A stretch of DNA of 64,000 nt from Streptomyces sp. PTY087I2 (GCF_001687325.1 NZ_LZRD01000021.1:101763-165762), one strand, 5' to 3'; positions 54,639 through 62,910 are shown, numbered from the stretch's first letter. Numbers and translations: made by a program. Notes: generated from the sequence alone by a model not told the origin.

Positions 54639-56005
54639 CTCAGGGTGATCCTCACTGCGGTGGCGTCCGTGGTCCCGGTCCGCGATCCGATCCACTCCCG
54701 CTCGCGCGGGGACAGGGCCGCCGGTCCTTCGAACCCGATGAGGTCCACCCGGGCCGGGGTGCCCAGGAAGTCGAGGAGCCGCAGCACGGTGTACGCGGTG
54801 CTCGCGGGCTCTTCCGCGTCCACCGCCTCGGCGAGCAGGGCCGGATCGTGCAGCGGGCGGCGCAGCGTCGCGTCGCCGACGCGGTCCTGGGCGCCGGGGA
54901 CGAGCCGGCCGCGCAGGGCGAGCCGCCAGTGCGGGAGCGGGTCGCCGAAGACCAGCCGGGCGGTGGCCCTGCGGTCCCACCGGGGGCCCTTCCACGGGGT
55001 GGTGCCGCGCAGGGTGACGGCGTGCAGGTCGGTCCGGGCGGTGGGGGCGGCGTGGCGTACGGCGTCGCAGCGCACGACGAGGTCGTACCCCTCGATGAGG
55101 GCGGCCAGGGAACTGCCCGGCCGCTGCTCCTGCTCGGCGGTGTGCGGTGTGTCGGCGACCAGGCACACCGTCCGGCCCGCGAGGAACCGGCGCAGACCCG
55201 GTACGCCGATGGGTTCGGCCCCGCCGAGCAGCGGGTCGTCCATCGGGTCGCGGTCCGCGAGCCGGCGGTGCTCGGCGTAGAGCGCGGCGAGCCGGCGGAC
55301 GGCCGGGTCGGCGGCGCCGCGTTCGGTGGTGCGGAGCCGGACGAGTTCGGTGAAGGCGGTGCGGGCCTCGGCGGCGGGGAGGTGGCGGGAGAGACGGAGG
55401 CCCACCGTCGCGTCGTCGCCGCCTGTGCCCTCGCGCCTGCCCCCGTCGTCGTCCCCGTCCCCGTCCCCGAACAGCGCCAGCGCCTCGTCGATGCGGTCTC
55501 CCGCCGCGCGGAGGGCGGCGATCCGGCGTTCGACGTCGCGCGAGGCGGCGGTGTTCTGCTGGAGCGCCAGGTGGCGTTCGTACGCGGTGATCGCCTCCTC
55601 GTTCCGGCCGAGCGCGTCCAGGGCGTTGCCGCGCAGCCGCCACGCCCCCTTGGAGCGGGCGCGCAGGGCGGTCGCCTCGTCGGCGAGGCCCAGGGCGAGG
55701 CGGGCCCCGGCGTCGCCGCCGCTGTCCAGGGCCTGCTGTCCGGTCCGCAGCAGCGCGTCGAACGCGTCGGCCCCCGGGGTCGAGCACGCGGTGGTCAGGG
55801 TCCCGATCGACGCGACGAGCCGGGTGCGGCGGGCGTCGGTGAGAGGGCCGGACGCGGCGAGGGCGGCGAGGTGGTCGCCGCAGAGCCGCAGGGCGGCCAG
55901 GAGCGCCGGGTCCGGTCCGCCGCCGGGGCGTGCCCGGGTCGGCGTGCCCGCCCGTCCCGCTCTCGCACGTACTGACGTGAGCAGCCCGGTGAGGGTCTGG
56001 CCCAT
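54635..56005 (-). CDS. TPR protein with GT29-like sialyltransferase domain
   Basis: The first ~250 residues of this 456-aa protein are helical with a TPR-like segment (Leu-Arg-Gly-Asn-Ala-Leu-Asp-Ala-Leu-Gly-Arg-Asn-Glu-Glu-Ala). The C-terminal ~190 residues contain Thr-Val-Cys-Leu-Val-Ala-Asp, Tyr-Asp-Leu-Val-Val-Arg-Cys-Asp and Pro-Ala-Ser-Thr-Ala-Tyr-Thr-Val-Leu-Arg-Leu-Leu, then Asp-Leu-Ile-Gly-Phe-Glu-Gly. That resembles sialyl motifs L and S of GT29 enzymes. ATG 56005 is chosen because residues upstream look like translated spacer. It lies between the polysialyltransferase and pyruvyltransferase genes in one operon. Confidence 0.68.
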   Translation of the reverse strand: MGQTLTGLLTSVRARAGRAGTPTRARPGGGPDPALLAALRLCGDHLAALAASGPLTDARRTRLVASIGTLTTACSTPGADAFDALLRTGQQALDSGGDAGARLALGLADEATALRARSKGAWRLRGNALDALGRNEEAITAYERHLALQQNTAASRDVERRIAALRAAGDRIDEALALFGDGDGDDDGGRREGTGGDDATVGLRLSRHLPAAEARTAFTELVRLRTTERGAADPAVRRLAALYAEHRRLADRDPMDDPLLGGAEPIGVPGLRRFLAGRTVCLVADTPHTAEQEQRPGSSLAALIEGYDLVVRCDAVRHAAPTARTDLHAVTLRGTTPWKGPRWDRRATARLVFGDPLPHWRLALRGRLVPGAQDRVGDATLRRPLHDPALLAEAVDAEEPASTAYTVLRLLDFLGTPARVDLIGFEGPAALSPREREWIGSRTGTTDATAVRITLR

Positions 56006-56072
56006 GCTCGTTCCGCCGTTCTGTGAGTCGGACGCCGGCACCGGGGTTTCGGGCCCCGGTCCCGGCCCCGGG

Positions 56073-57566
56073 TCAGAGGCCCAGGGTGCTGCGGGTACGC
56101 CGTACGGTGCGGCGCAGCCGGACCGCCGCGCCCCGGGGGCCACCGCCGCCGGGCAGGGTGAGGCTCTGGAGCCGGCGGCGTTTGAAGTAGTGCTGGGTGG
56201 TGGGGTCGAGATGCTCCCGCAGCCAGGCCTCGGCCTCGGGGCGCAGCCCGGGGTTGAGCTTGGCCTGCATGCAGTAGCCGACGGTCCGCACCAGCGGGGC
56301 GAGGGTGTCGGGCGCGGTGCGCGGGAGACGGGGGACGCCCCCGGAGCCCCCCGGCGCGCCCGGGCCGTCCGGGGTGCCCTGCGCGCCCGGGCCGCCCCCG
56401 GTGTCCGCGTCGCCCACGTCGCCCAGGTCGTCCAGCGCGTCCAGGTCCGGCACGAGGTGGTCGGTGATCGTCAGCGGGATGCGGTTGCTGTTCTCGTACG
56501 GGGTGATCCGGTCGAGGACCAGCCGGGTGCCGACGCGGGCGACGGGGATGCTGTAGTACGCGGCGGCGGTGAACATCGCGGTGGAGAAGCAGCCGACGAC
56601 GAGGGTCGGCGCGCACCGCTCGTACAGCGTTTCGGCGAGCAGCGGGCTGTCCAGCGTGGTGAGCCGTACGCCGAGTTCGGCGGCGGCCTCGTCCAGGGCG
56701 CGGGAGTAGCGGGCCGGGGCGGTGGGGTGCGGCTTGAAGAGGATGGAGGTGTGCCCGGCGCGGGCGGCTCCGCGCAGCATCCGGATGTGCAGCTCCTCTT
56801 CCTCTTCCGGGGTGAGGATGGTGAGGGCGGCGAGGTACTGGCCCAGCAGCATCGCGGTGGGGGCGGCGGCCTCGGCGGCGGCGAGCCCCTGGTCGCCCTC
56901 GGCGGCAGCGGCGATCTCGGAGAGGACCGCGCGGAAGGCGTCGTCCGGGACGAGTTCGGGCTCGACGCCGGCCTCGGCGAGGAGGAGCGGGCGCAGCCCG
57001 GTGACCAGGTCGAGGTGGAGGACGCGCCGGATGCGGCAGGCGATGGACTGGGGCAGCCGGTTGCGGGTGGGGCCGTAGCTCATCAGGCCGTCGGCGTAGA
57101 CGTGGACGGCGCTCTCGGAGAAGATCGCGGCGAGCGCGCGGGCCGGGTTGACCTGGATGGACTCGACCGCGAGGTCGACGGGGGCGTCGGGGTCGATGTC
57201 CCAGGCGCGGCGGAAGGCCCGCTGCCACAGGACGGTCTCCTCGGAGCGGGGGCCCCAGCCGCTGGGGTGGTGCGGGCTGATCGCTTCGTTCCAGTCGACG
57301 ACGGCGTCGAAGCGGGCGGCGAGGGATCCGTAACCGCGCATCTCCTCCAGGCGCAGGGCGGTCTCGGGGACGGCCGCGTTGTTGGAGACGAGCAGGATGC
57401 GGTGGCTGTCGGTGGCCCGGCCGAACTGTCCGGCGTCGAGCGCGGCGGCGAGGGTGGCCGCGCCGTACAGGGTGGAGACCTGGAAGATCTGGGTGCGCGG
57501 GGGCGTACGTACAGGCGTGGTTACGGGCGTGGCTGCGGGCGTCGGTACGGGCTCGGGCACGGTCAT
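56073..57566 (-). CDS. Polysialyltransferase-family glycosyltransferase (copy B)
   Basis: This 497-aa paralogue of the protein at 49363-50688 shares Asp-Trp-Asn-Glu-Ala-Ile-Ser-Pro-His-His-Pro, Val-Tyr-Ala-Asp-Gly-Leu-Met-Ser-Tyr-Gly-Pro-Thr, Leu-Val-Val-Gly-Cys-Phe-Ser-Thr-Ala-Met-Phe, and the tail Tyr-Phe-Lys-Arg-Arg-Arg-Leu-Gln-Ser-Leu. It has an added Gly/Pro/Asp-rich insertion near residue 400 and a Pro/Thr/Val repeat-like start. It begins three bases after the GT2 stop, mirroring the order of copy A. Probable second nonulosonate transferase or polymerase. Confidence 0.82.
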   Translation of the reverse strand: MTVPEPVPTPAATPVTTPVRTPPRTQIFQVSTLYGAATLAAALDAGQFGRATDSHRILLVSNNAAVPETALRLEEMRGYGSLAARFDAVVDWNEAISPHHPSGWGPRSEETVLWQRAFRRAWDIDPDAPVDLAVESIQVNPARALAAIFSESAVHVYADGLMSYGPTRNRLPQSIACRIRRVLHLDLVTGLRPLLLAEAGVEPELVPDDAFRAVLSEIAAAAEGDQGLAAAEAAAPTAMLLGQYLAALTILTPEEEEELHIRMLRGAARAGHTSILFKPHPTAPARYSRALDEAAAELGVRLTTLDSPLLAETLYERCAPTLVVGCFSTAMFTAAAYYSIPVARVGTRLVLDRITPYENSNRIPLTITDHLVPDLDALDDLGDVGDADTGGGPGAQGTPDGPGAPGGSGGVPRLPRTAPDTLAPLVRTVGYCMQAKLNPGLRPEAEAWLREHLDPTTQHYFKRRRLQSLTLPGGGGPRGAAVRLRRTVRRTRSTLGL

Positions 57567-57569
57567 CGG

Positions 57570-58553
57570 TCAGGCGGCCTTCTGCTTGGTCGGCTTGGTC
57601 TGCTTGGTGCGCAGACGGCTGAGCAGCGTGCCGCGCTTGTCGTCGATCGTCGTCAGGGTGCGATCGAGCACGTCCTGCGGCATCCGGCCCAGCGCGGCGG
57701 CAGACTCGGCGCGCAGCTTCCGGGCGGTGGCGGGCTCGTAGTCGTCGGCCTTCTCGTTGTGGAAGGCGATCATCGCGCAGTAGGTACGGACGGCCTTCGG
57801 CAGCAGGGCGTCCGCGTCCCGGTCGGCGCGCAGCTCGTCGAGCAGCGTGTCGTAGGAGGCGAAGAAGTCGAGCTGGCGGGCGTCCTTGATCTGGGTCAGG
57901 GAGGTGGTGACCCCGCGCCGGTAGAAGATGCCGTACAGCCCGAGCGCGGCGTAGGTGCGGGCGCGCAGATGGAGCTGCCACACCCACAGCCGGTCCTCGG
58001 CGGTGCGCAGTTCGGTGGCGAAGCGCTGGGCGCCGTCCGCGAAGAGCCGCCGGTGGTAGATCCCGGCCCAGACGAACGGGTAGTCGACCATGGTCTCGCG
58101 CTCGGGCGCGCCGATGCCGTCGCGGGGGTCGAGCAGAGTGTCCCGGAGCGGGGCGGGGGCGCGCCGCACGACGCGGGCGGTGCCGGTGGACTGGACGTGG
58201 TCGGTGCGGGCGAAGTCGCAGTCGAGGTCCTGGGCGGCGCGCAGCAGCCGTACGAGGTGGCCGGGGGCGTACCAGTCGTCGCCGTCGAGGAAGGTGAGGT
58301 AGTCGCCGTCCGCGGCGTCGATGCCGCTGTTGCGGGCGGCCGCGATGCCGACGTTCGTACCGTGTCTGATCACCCGGGCGCGCGGCAGCCGCTCCGCCCA
58401 GTGGTCGACGATGTCCTGCGTACCGTCGGTGGACGCGTCATCGACCAGCAGGAACTCGATGTCCGGGTCCGCGTTGCGGGCCAGACTGCCCAGCGTGGTC
58501 GGGGCGTACGCCGCGACATTGTGGAACGGTACGACAACGGACAGTTTCGGCAC
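57570..58553 (-). CDS. GT2-family glycosyltransferase (copy B)
   Basis: This 327-aa GT-A enzyme is homologous to the protein at 48383-49366 and identical in length. Motifs: Lys-Leu-Ser-Val-Val-Val-Pro-Phe-His-Asn-Val, Val-Asp-Asp-Ala-Ser-Thr-Asp-Gly-Thr, Leu-Asp-Gly-Asp-Asp-Trp and Val-Thr-Thr-Ser-Leu-Thr-Gln-Ile. The Lys/Thr/Gln-rich C terminus (Lys-Gln-Thr-Lys-Pro-Thr-Lys-Gln-Lys) differs from copy A. GTG start, first gene of a five-gene minus-strand operon running to 50779. Confidence 0.88.
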   Translation of the reverse strand: MPKLSVVVPFHNVAAYAPTTLGSLARNADPDIEFLLVDDASTDGTQDIVDHWAERLPRARVIRHGTNVGIAAARNSGIDAADGDYLTFLDGDDWYAPGHLVRLLRAAQDLDCDFARTDHVQSTGTARVVRRAPAPLRDTLLDPRDGIGAPERETMVDYPFVWAGIYHRRLFADGAQRFATELRTAEDRLWVWQLHLRARTYAALGLYGIFYRRGVTTSLTQIKDARQLDFFASYDTLLDELRADRDADALLPKAVRTYCAMIAFHNEKADDYEPATARKLRAESAAALGRMPQDVLDRTLTTIDDKRGTLLSRLRTKQTKPTKQKAA

Positions 58554-58696
58554 GCGTGCCCTCGCCTTCGATCATGGTCCCGACAACGTAGTGAGACCGC
58601 GGAAGGATCGGGTGACACCCGCCACGACAGCGGGTGAACTCTGCGCGTCGCCCGGATGACCGGGTACGCCACCGGGGGCCTGCGGCGCGCCCCGCC

Positions 58697-59347
58697 TCAC
58701 CTCACCCCGTACCGCGCCTCGATGCCCGCGACGATCAGCAGCAGGCCGTCCTCGAAGCGTTCGTCGTAGCCGGTGAAGATCTCCGGGCCGGCGGCGGCCG
58801 CGAGGGGGAACTCCGCCATGCGGTCGGCCCGTTCATCGACGTCGAAGCCCTCGCGCCGCTCGTCCGGCATGGGCCGGACGCCCTGTTCCTCGGTGACGAA
58901 GCCCATCGTGTACGCGGACGCGGTGGTGCCCGCGCGGACCGCCTGGCGCAGGGTGAAGCCCGCCTCGGTCATGGTCCGCAGATGCGCGTCCAGGCCGGGG
59001 GCGTGGTCGGTGCCGGTGAAGCGGGCGCCGCTGTAGACCTTCGCGCCGTCGCGGTAGCTCAGGAGCGCGGCGCGCAGGGCGGTGTTGTACGCGACGAGCT
59101 GCGCCTGCCAGGTGGCGGGGGCCTCGTCGGGGCCGGGCAGGCCGTCGGCGAGCATCCGGCGGTACATCAGCGTGGCCATCTCGTCGAGGAGGGCCTGCTT
59201 GTCCTTGAAGTGCCAGTAGAGGGCGGGTGCCTTGACGCCGAGCTCGCCGGCGATGGCCCGCAGGCTCAGGCCGTCGAGGCCCACTTCGTTCAGCAGTCGC
59301 AGGGCGGTCTCGGCGACGCGCGCCCGGTCGATCTTCGTCGTAGCCAC
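58697..59347 (-). CDS. TetR-family repressor of the adjacent monooxygenase
   Basis: This 216-aa protein starts with a TetR helix-turn-helix: Leu-Leu-Asn-Glu-Val-Gly-Leu-Asp-Gly-Leu-Ser-Leu-Arg-Ala-Ile-Ala-Gly-Glu-Leu-Gly-Val, then Ala-Leu-Tyr-Trp-His-Phe. It has the TetR_C-type ligand domain of the class that includes the tetracycline repressor. The GTG start lies six bases after TAAATT, so it is leaderless. It is divergent from a FAD monooxygenase, with two near-identical operators between the coding starts. Confidence 0.9.
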   Translation of the reverse strand: MATTKIDRARVAETALRLLNEVGLDGLSLRAIAGELGVKAPALYWHFKDKQALLDEMATLMYRRMLADGLPGPDEAPATWQAQLVAYNTALRAALLSYRDGAKVYSGARFTGTDHAPGLDAHLRTMTEAGFTLRQAVRAGTTASAYTMGFVTEEQGVRPMPDERREGFDVDERADRMAEFPLAAAAGPEIFTGYDERFEDGLLLIVAGIEARYGVR

Positions 59348-59356
59348 CTTGACAAT

Positions 59357-59406
59357 TTAACAGCGTTAAGCGCAGACTCCGAATCATGGAACTTAACAAC
59401 GTTAAG
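59357..59406. promoter_or_regulatory. Two TTAAC-n3-GTTAA operators between TetR and monooxygenase genes
   Basis: TTAACAGCGTTAA (59357-59369) overlaps the TetR-gene -10 box. CTTAACAACGTTAAG (59392-59406) lies just inside the monooxygenase coding start. Both are perfect 5-7 bp inverted repeats with the same spacing, centred 36 bp apart. They are the only AT-rich spots nearby and very likely bind the adjacent TetR protein. Confidence 0.78.
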
Positions 59407-60852
59407 GAAAGTGTCCGGGCCTCGGCCGAGGTCGACGTACTGATCGTCGGCGCCGGGCCCAGCGGCCTCGCGCTCGCCGTCGATCTGGCCCGCCGGGGCG
59501 TGCCCGCGCTGGTCGTCGAGCAGGCGGAGACCCTCTTCCCCGGCTCCCGGGGCAAGGGCGTCCAGCCGCGCACCCGGGAGGTGTTCGACGACCTCGGGGC
59601 GGGCGACGCGGTGCGCGAGCACGGCGGCACGGCACCGGTCGGGATGGCCTGGGCGGACGGCGTACGGCAGGGCACGTACGAGATGTTCCGCAGGGCGGCG
59701 CCCACCGACGCGGAGCCGTACGGGGAGCCCTGGCTGCTGCCCCAGTGGCGGACCCAGGAGATCCTGCTCGGCCGGCTGCGCGAACTCGGCGGCGACGTCA
59801 CCTTCTCCACCGCGCTGACCACGCTGGCCCAGGACGCCGCCGGGGTCACCGCCGAGCTGACGACCGGGACCATCCGGGCCTCCTGGCTGGTCGCGGCGGA
59901 CGGCGGACGCTCCACCGTGCGGCGGGCGCTCGGGGTGGGCATGACGGGTGAGACCGTCGATCCGGCACCGATGCTCGTCGCCGACGTGCGGATCGCGCCC
60001 GCCGCCCTCGACCGGGACAACTGGCACATCTTCACGGGTGACGCGGGCTACACCACCCTGTGCCCGCTGCCCGGCACGGACGACTTCCAGCTGGTCGCCC
60101 AGTTCAAGGAGGGCGCACCCGATCTCGCGCCGGAGGCCGTACGCGCCCTGGTCGCCGACCGCACCCACCTGGCCGCCCAGGACGTCACCGAGGTCCGGTG
60201 GTCCTCCGACTTCCGCCCGCGCGCCGCTCTCGCCGACCGCTTCCGGGCGGGCCGGGTGCTGCTCATGGGCGACGCGGCGCACATCCACTCCCCGGCGGGC
60301 GGCCAGGGGCTGAACACCAGCGTCCAGGACGCGTACAACCTGGGCTGGAAGCTCGGCCAGGTGCTGCTGCACGGCGCGCCCGAGGCCCTGATCGACAGTT
60401 ACGAGGAGGAGCGCCGCCCGGTCGCCGAGGCGATGCTGGGCCTGTCGACCCGGATCCACCAGGGCCGCCAGGAGCGCGGCCGGGACACCCAGCAGCTCGG
60501 TCTCGGCTACCGGGGCGGCCCGCTCTCCACCGGCCGGGCGGGGCTGCTGGAGGCGGGCGACCGCGCGCCGGACGGGCCCGCCGGCGCGCACGGGCGGCTG
60601 TTCGACCTGTTCCGGGGGCCGCACTTCACGCTGCTGGCGCTGGGCACGGACGCCGCGCTTCCGGCGGTGGCGGACGCGTCGGTGCGTACGTACCGGGGAC
60701 CGGCCCCGGAGGCGTACGGACCGGGGCTCTTCCTCGTCCGGCCGGACGGCTACATCGGCTGGGCGGGCGAGGACCCGGCCGGGCTCGCCGCGTACGCCGA
60801 ACCGCTGGGCCTCGACCTCAGGTCCGCTGAGGCCGCCCGCCGATCGGATTGA
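59386..60852 (+). CDS. FAD-dependent aromatic monooxygenase
   Basis: This 488-aa class A flavoprotein hydroxylase has an FAD-binding Gly-Ala-Gly-Pro-Ser-Gly-Leu at residue ~22 and Ala-Ala-Asp-Gly-Gly-Arg-Ser in the mid-region. The second FAD motif is Leu-Met-Gly-Asp-Ala-Ala-His-Ile-His-Ser-Pro-Ala-Gly-Gly-Gln-Gly-Leu-Asn. The C terminus carries the thioredoxin-like tail common in PgaE/rifampicin-monooxygenase relatives. It may hydroxylate or inactivate a polyketide-like or phenolic compound. The ATG has no ribosome site; CAGACT seven bases upstream suggests a leaderless, TetR-controlled transcript. Confidence 0.9.
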   Translation: MELNNVKESVRASAEVDVLIVGAGPSGLALAVDLARRGVPALVVEQAETLFPGSRGKGVQPRTREVFDDLGAGDAVREHGGTAPVGMAWADGVRQGTYEMFRRAAPTDAEPYGEPWLLPQWRTQEILLGRLRELGGDVTFSTALTTLAQDAAGVTAELTTGTIRASWLVAADGGRSTVRRALGVGMTGETVDPAPMLVADVRIAPAALDRDNWHIFTGDAGYTTLCPLPGTDDFQLVAQFKEGAPDLAPEAVRALVADRTHLAAQDVTEVRWSSDFRPRAALADRFRAGRVLLMGDAAHIHSPAGGQGLNTSVQDAYNLGWKLGQVLLHGAPEALIDSYEEERRPVAEAMLGLSTRIHQGRQERGRDTQQLGLGYRGGPLSTGRAGLLEAGDRAPDGPAGAHGRLFDLFRGPHFTLLALGTDAALPAVADASVRTYRGPAPEAYGPGLFLVRPDGYIGWAGEDPAGLAAYAEPLGLDLRSAEAARRSD

Positions 60853-60878
60853 GGCCACCCGCCGGACGGGCCGTTCCG

Positions 60879-60910
60879 CCGGCTACACGCTGCCTCCGGC
60901 TACACGCTGC
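60879..60910. repeat. 17-bp tandem duplication across the LysE-gene stop codon
   Basis: CCGGCTACACGCTGC occurs at 60879-60893 and again at 60896-60910. On the minus strand each copy carries TAG; the proximal one is the stop of the exporter gene, so the duplication leaves a second copy of the stop context downstream. Confidence 0.7.
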
Positions 60911-61577
60911 TGAGCGAGAGCTTGGCGGCGAACCCGAGGAAGAGGACGCCGGCCGCCGAAGTGGCCCCCGCCGAGAGCCGCTTACGCCGGCGGAAGACGG
61001 CGGCCAGCCGGGTGCCGCCGAAGATCAGCACCGAGAGGTAGGCGAAGCTGGCGAGCTGGAGCAGGGTGCCGAGCACCAGGAACGACAGCGCCGGGTAGGC
61101 GTAGCCGGGGTCGACGAACTGGACGAAGAAGGAGATCAGGAACAGGATCGCCTTCGGGTTGACCAGGCTGACCACGAGCGCCCGGCGGTAGGGCCGCTCG
61201 ACAGGGCCCGCCGCCCGGGAATCGTCGCCGGCCGCCTCGACCGTCTCGACGAGTTCGGCGGTACGCCGGTGCCGCTCGCGCCACAGGGCCACGGCGGCCC
61301 GCAGCATCCCGATGGCCATCCAGGTCAGATAGGCCGCGCCCGCGTACTTGACGATCGCGAAGAGCAGGGGCGTGGTGGTCAGCAGGGACGCGGCGCCCAG
61401 AGCGGCGAGCGTCATCAGGACGGTGTCCCCGGTCCAGACGCCCGCGGCTGCTTTGTACCCGGTGCGTACGCCGCGTCGGGCGGCGACGGAGAGCACGTAG
61501 AGCGAGTTCGGACCCGGCAGAAGGACGATCAGCGCCAGGCCGGCGAGATAGGTCGGAAGATCGGTGACACCCAGCAT
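60900..61577 (-). CDS. LysE/RhtB-family amino-acid exporter
   Basis: This 225-aa protein has six hydrophobic helices and the LysE/RhtB signatures Leu-Leu-Pro-Gly-Pro-Asn-Ser in helix 1, Arg-Arg-Gly-Val-Arg-Thr-Gly-Tyr-Lys-Ala-Ala-Ala-Gly, and Asn-Pro-Lys-Ala-Ile-Leu-Phe in the second half. Such proteins export amino acids or derivatives such as leucine; substrate unknown here. ATG 61577 is preceded by GAGACT six bases upstream. It is convergent with the monooxygenase. Confidence 0.88.
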   Translation of the reverse strand: MLGVTDLPTYLAGLALIVLLPGPNSLYVLSVAARRGVRTGYKAAAGVWTGDTVLMTLAALGAASLLTTTPLLFAIVKYAGAAYLTWMAIGMLRAAVALWRERHRRTAELVETVEAAGDDSRAAGPVERPYRRALVVSLVNPKAILFLISFFVQFVDPGYAYPALSFLVLGTLLQLASFAYLSVLIFGGTRLAAVFRRRKRLSAGATSAAGVLFLGFAAKLSLSSV

Positions 61578-61827
61578 GAACGGAGTCTCGCACGCCGGTA
61601 CGGGGCGTCGTCCAGGGGGTTTCACCAGGCGATACGGCCGGTCCGGCGCCGCGCGGAGGAGGGCCGGTCCCGACGGTCCGGACCCGGCCATGATCGGCCG
61701 GGCGTCGGCTCGGGGGGCTGGACGCGCGGCGCGCGTCCGACGGAGGATTCGGGGACCGGGCCGGACGGGAATCCGTACAGGAGGCACCAGGCCGGCGGGT
61801 GAGCCGGTGAACGAGGGGGGACCGAAG

Positions 61828-62820
61828 ATGGTGGGCACGGACACGGACAGCGGGTGGGACGGCCGGGAGACGCGAGGCACGCGCGGCGCACGTCCGGCCG
61901 CGGCGATACCGGCCCGTCGCATCGCCGCCGTGTGCCTCGTCGCGCTGGCCGCCCTCGCGACGGGGTGCGAACCGGGTACCGCGGCGGGTGCGCAGGACGC
62001 GCCACCTCCGGCGCGGGCCACGCAGGCAGCCGCCCCCTCCCCCACGCGTACCGCTCCCGCGACCGAGGACGCGAAGCCGCGTACGGCACCACCGTCACCG
62101 AGCCCGTCGGCGTCCACGACCGCACCGTCCCCGGCCGCAGCCCCGACGACCGCCCGCCCGGCCCCGGAACCGAGCACCGCACCGCCGCCGCGCGTCCTGA
62201 TGCGGACCGGGTCCGAGAGCGACCGGGTGCGCGAACTCCAGGCGCGGCTGCGCCAGATCGGCCACTTCGGGCGCACCCCCACCGGCTACTACGGCTCCGT
62301 CACCGCCGACGCCGTACGGTCCTTCCAGGCCAAGCGGAGTCTGCCCGTCACCGGCTCGACCGACGAGGTCACCTGGCGGCGACTGCTGGCGATGACCCGG
62401 GTGCCGACGGCCGCCGAACTGCGCCCGCCGACCGAGCGGCCGGTGGCCGCGCCGGACGAACGGTGCCTGAAGGGCCGGGTCCTGTGCATCAGCAAGAACA
62501 GCCGGACCCTGGCGTGGATGGTCGACGGCCGGGTCGTCTCGGCGATGGACGTGCGCTTCGGCTCGGAGTACACGCCCACCCGCGAGGGCGTGTTCGAGGT
62601 GTTCTGGAAGTCCCGGGACCATGTGTCGACGCTGTACGACACCCCGATGCCGTACGCCCTGTTCTTCAGCGGCGGCCAGGCGGTGCACTACTCCGCGGAC
62701 TTCGCGGCCAACGGCTACGGCGGCGCCTCGCACGGCTGCGTCAACGTACGGGACAAGAAGAAGGTCGCGGCGCTGTTCGACCAGGTGAGGACCGGCGACA
62801 AGGTCGTCGTCTACTGGTGA
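61828..62820 (+). CDS. Lipoprotein L,D-transpeptidase with peptidoglycan-binding domain
   Basis: This 330-aa protein has a lipobox Ala-Thr-Gly-Cys near residue 50 and a long Pro/Ala/Thr/Ser linker to ~130. A PG_binding_1 domain follows (Val-Arg-Glu-Leu-Gln-Ala-Arg-Leu, Tyr-Gly-Ser-Val-Thr-Ala-Asp-Ala-Val), then a YkuD domain with His-Tyr-Ser-Ala-Asp and Ser-His-Gly-Cys-Val-Asn-Val. It would anchor in the membrane and form 3-3 cross-links in peptidoglycan. ATG 61828 is chosen because GAGGGGGG lies seven bases upstream; GTG at 61807 lacks such a site. It is a paralogue of the secreted enzyme at 27761. Confidence 0.9.
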   Translation: MVGTDTDSGWDGRETRGTRGARPAAAIPARRIAAVCLVALAALATGCEPGTAAGAQDAPPPARATQAAAPSPTRTAPATEDAKPRTAPPSPSPSASTTAPSPAAAPTTARPAPEPSTAPPPRVLMRTGSESDRVRELQARLRQIGHFGRTPTGYYGSVTADAVRSFQAKRSLPVTGSTDEVTWRRLLAMTRVPTAAELRPPTERPVAAPDERCLKGRVLCISKNSRTLAWMVDGRVVSAMDVRFGSEYTPTREGVFEVFWKSRDHVSTLYDTPMPYALFFSGGQAVHYSADFAANGYGGASHGCVNVRDKKKVAALFDQVRTGDKVVVYW

Positions 62821-62910
62821 CCGGCTGCTCGACCGGAACGTACGCCAGGAGAGCCGGTGCGTACGCCGGGAGAGCCGGTACGGAGACGGGCCGTTACGGG
62901 GACGGGAGAG

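Noticed and set aside
51864..55280. 1138-aa open frame on the plus strand across the pyruvyltransferase region
   Set aside because: It is a shadow of the minus-strand repeats and domains, with low-complexity Gly/Arg/Val sequence and no motif.
43498..58553. Glycopolymer cluster as a horizontally acquired island
   Set aside because: Base composition and codon bias match the flanks, no integrase, tRNA or IS element is seen, and similar genes occupy this place in S. coelicolor as I remember it.
55326..58637. 1103-aa open frame on the plus strand opposite the GT2/polysialyltransferase genes
   Set aside because: Same reason: antisense to recognised glycosyltransferases, with Ala/Arg/Gly-rich random composition.
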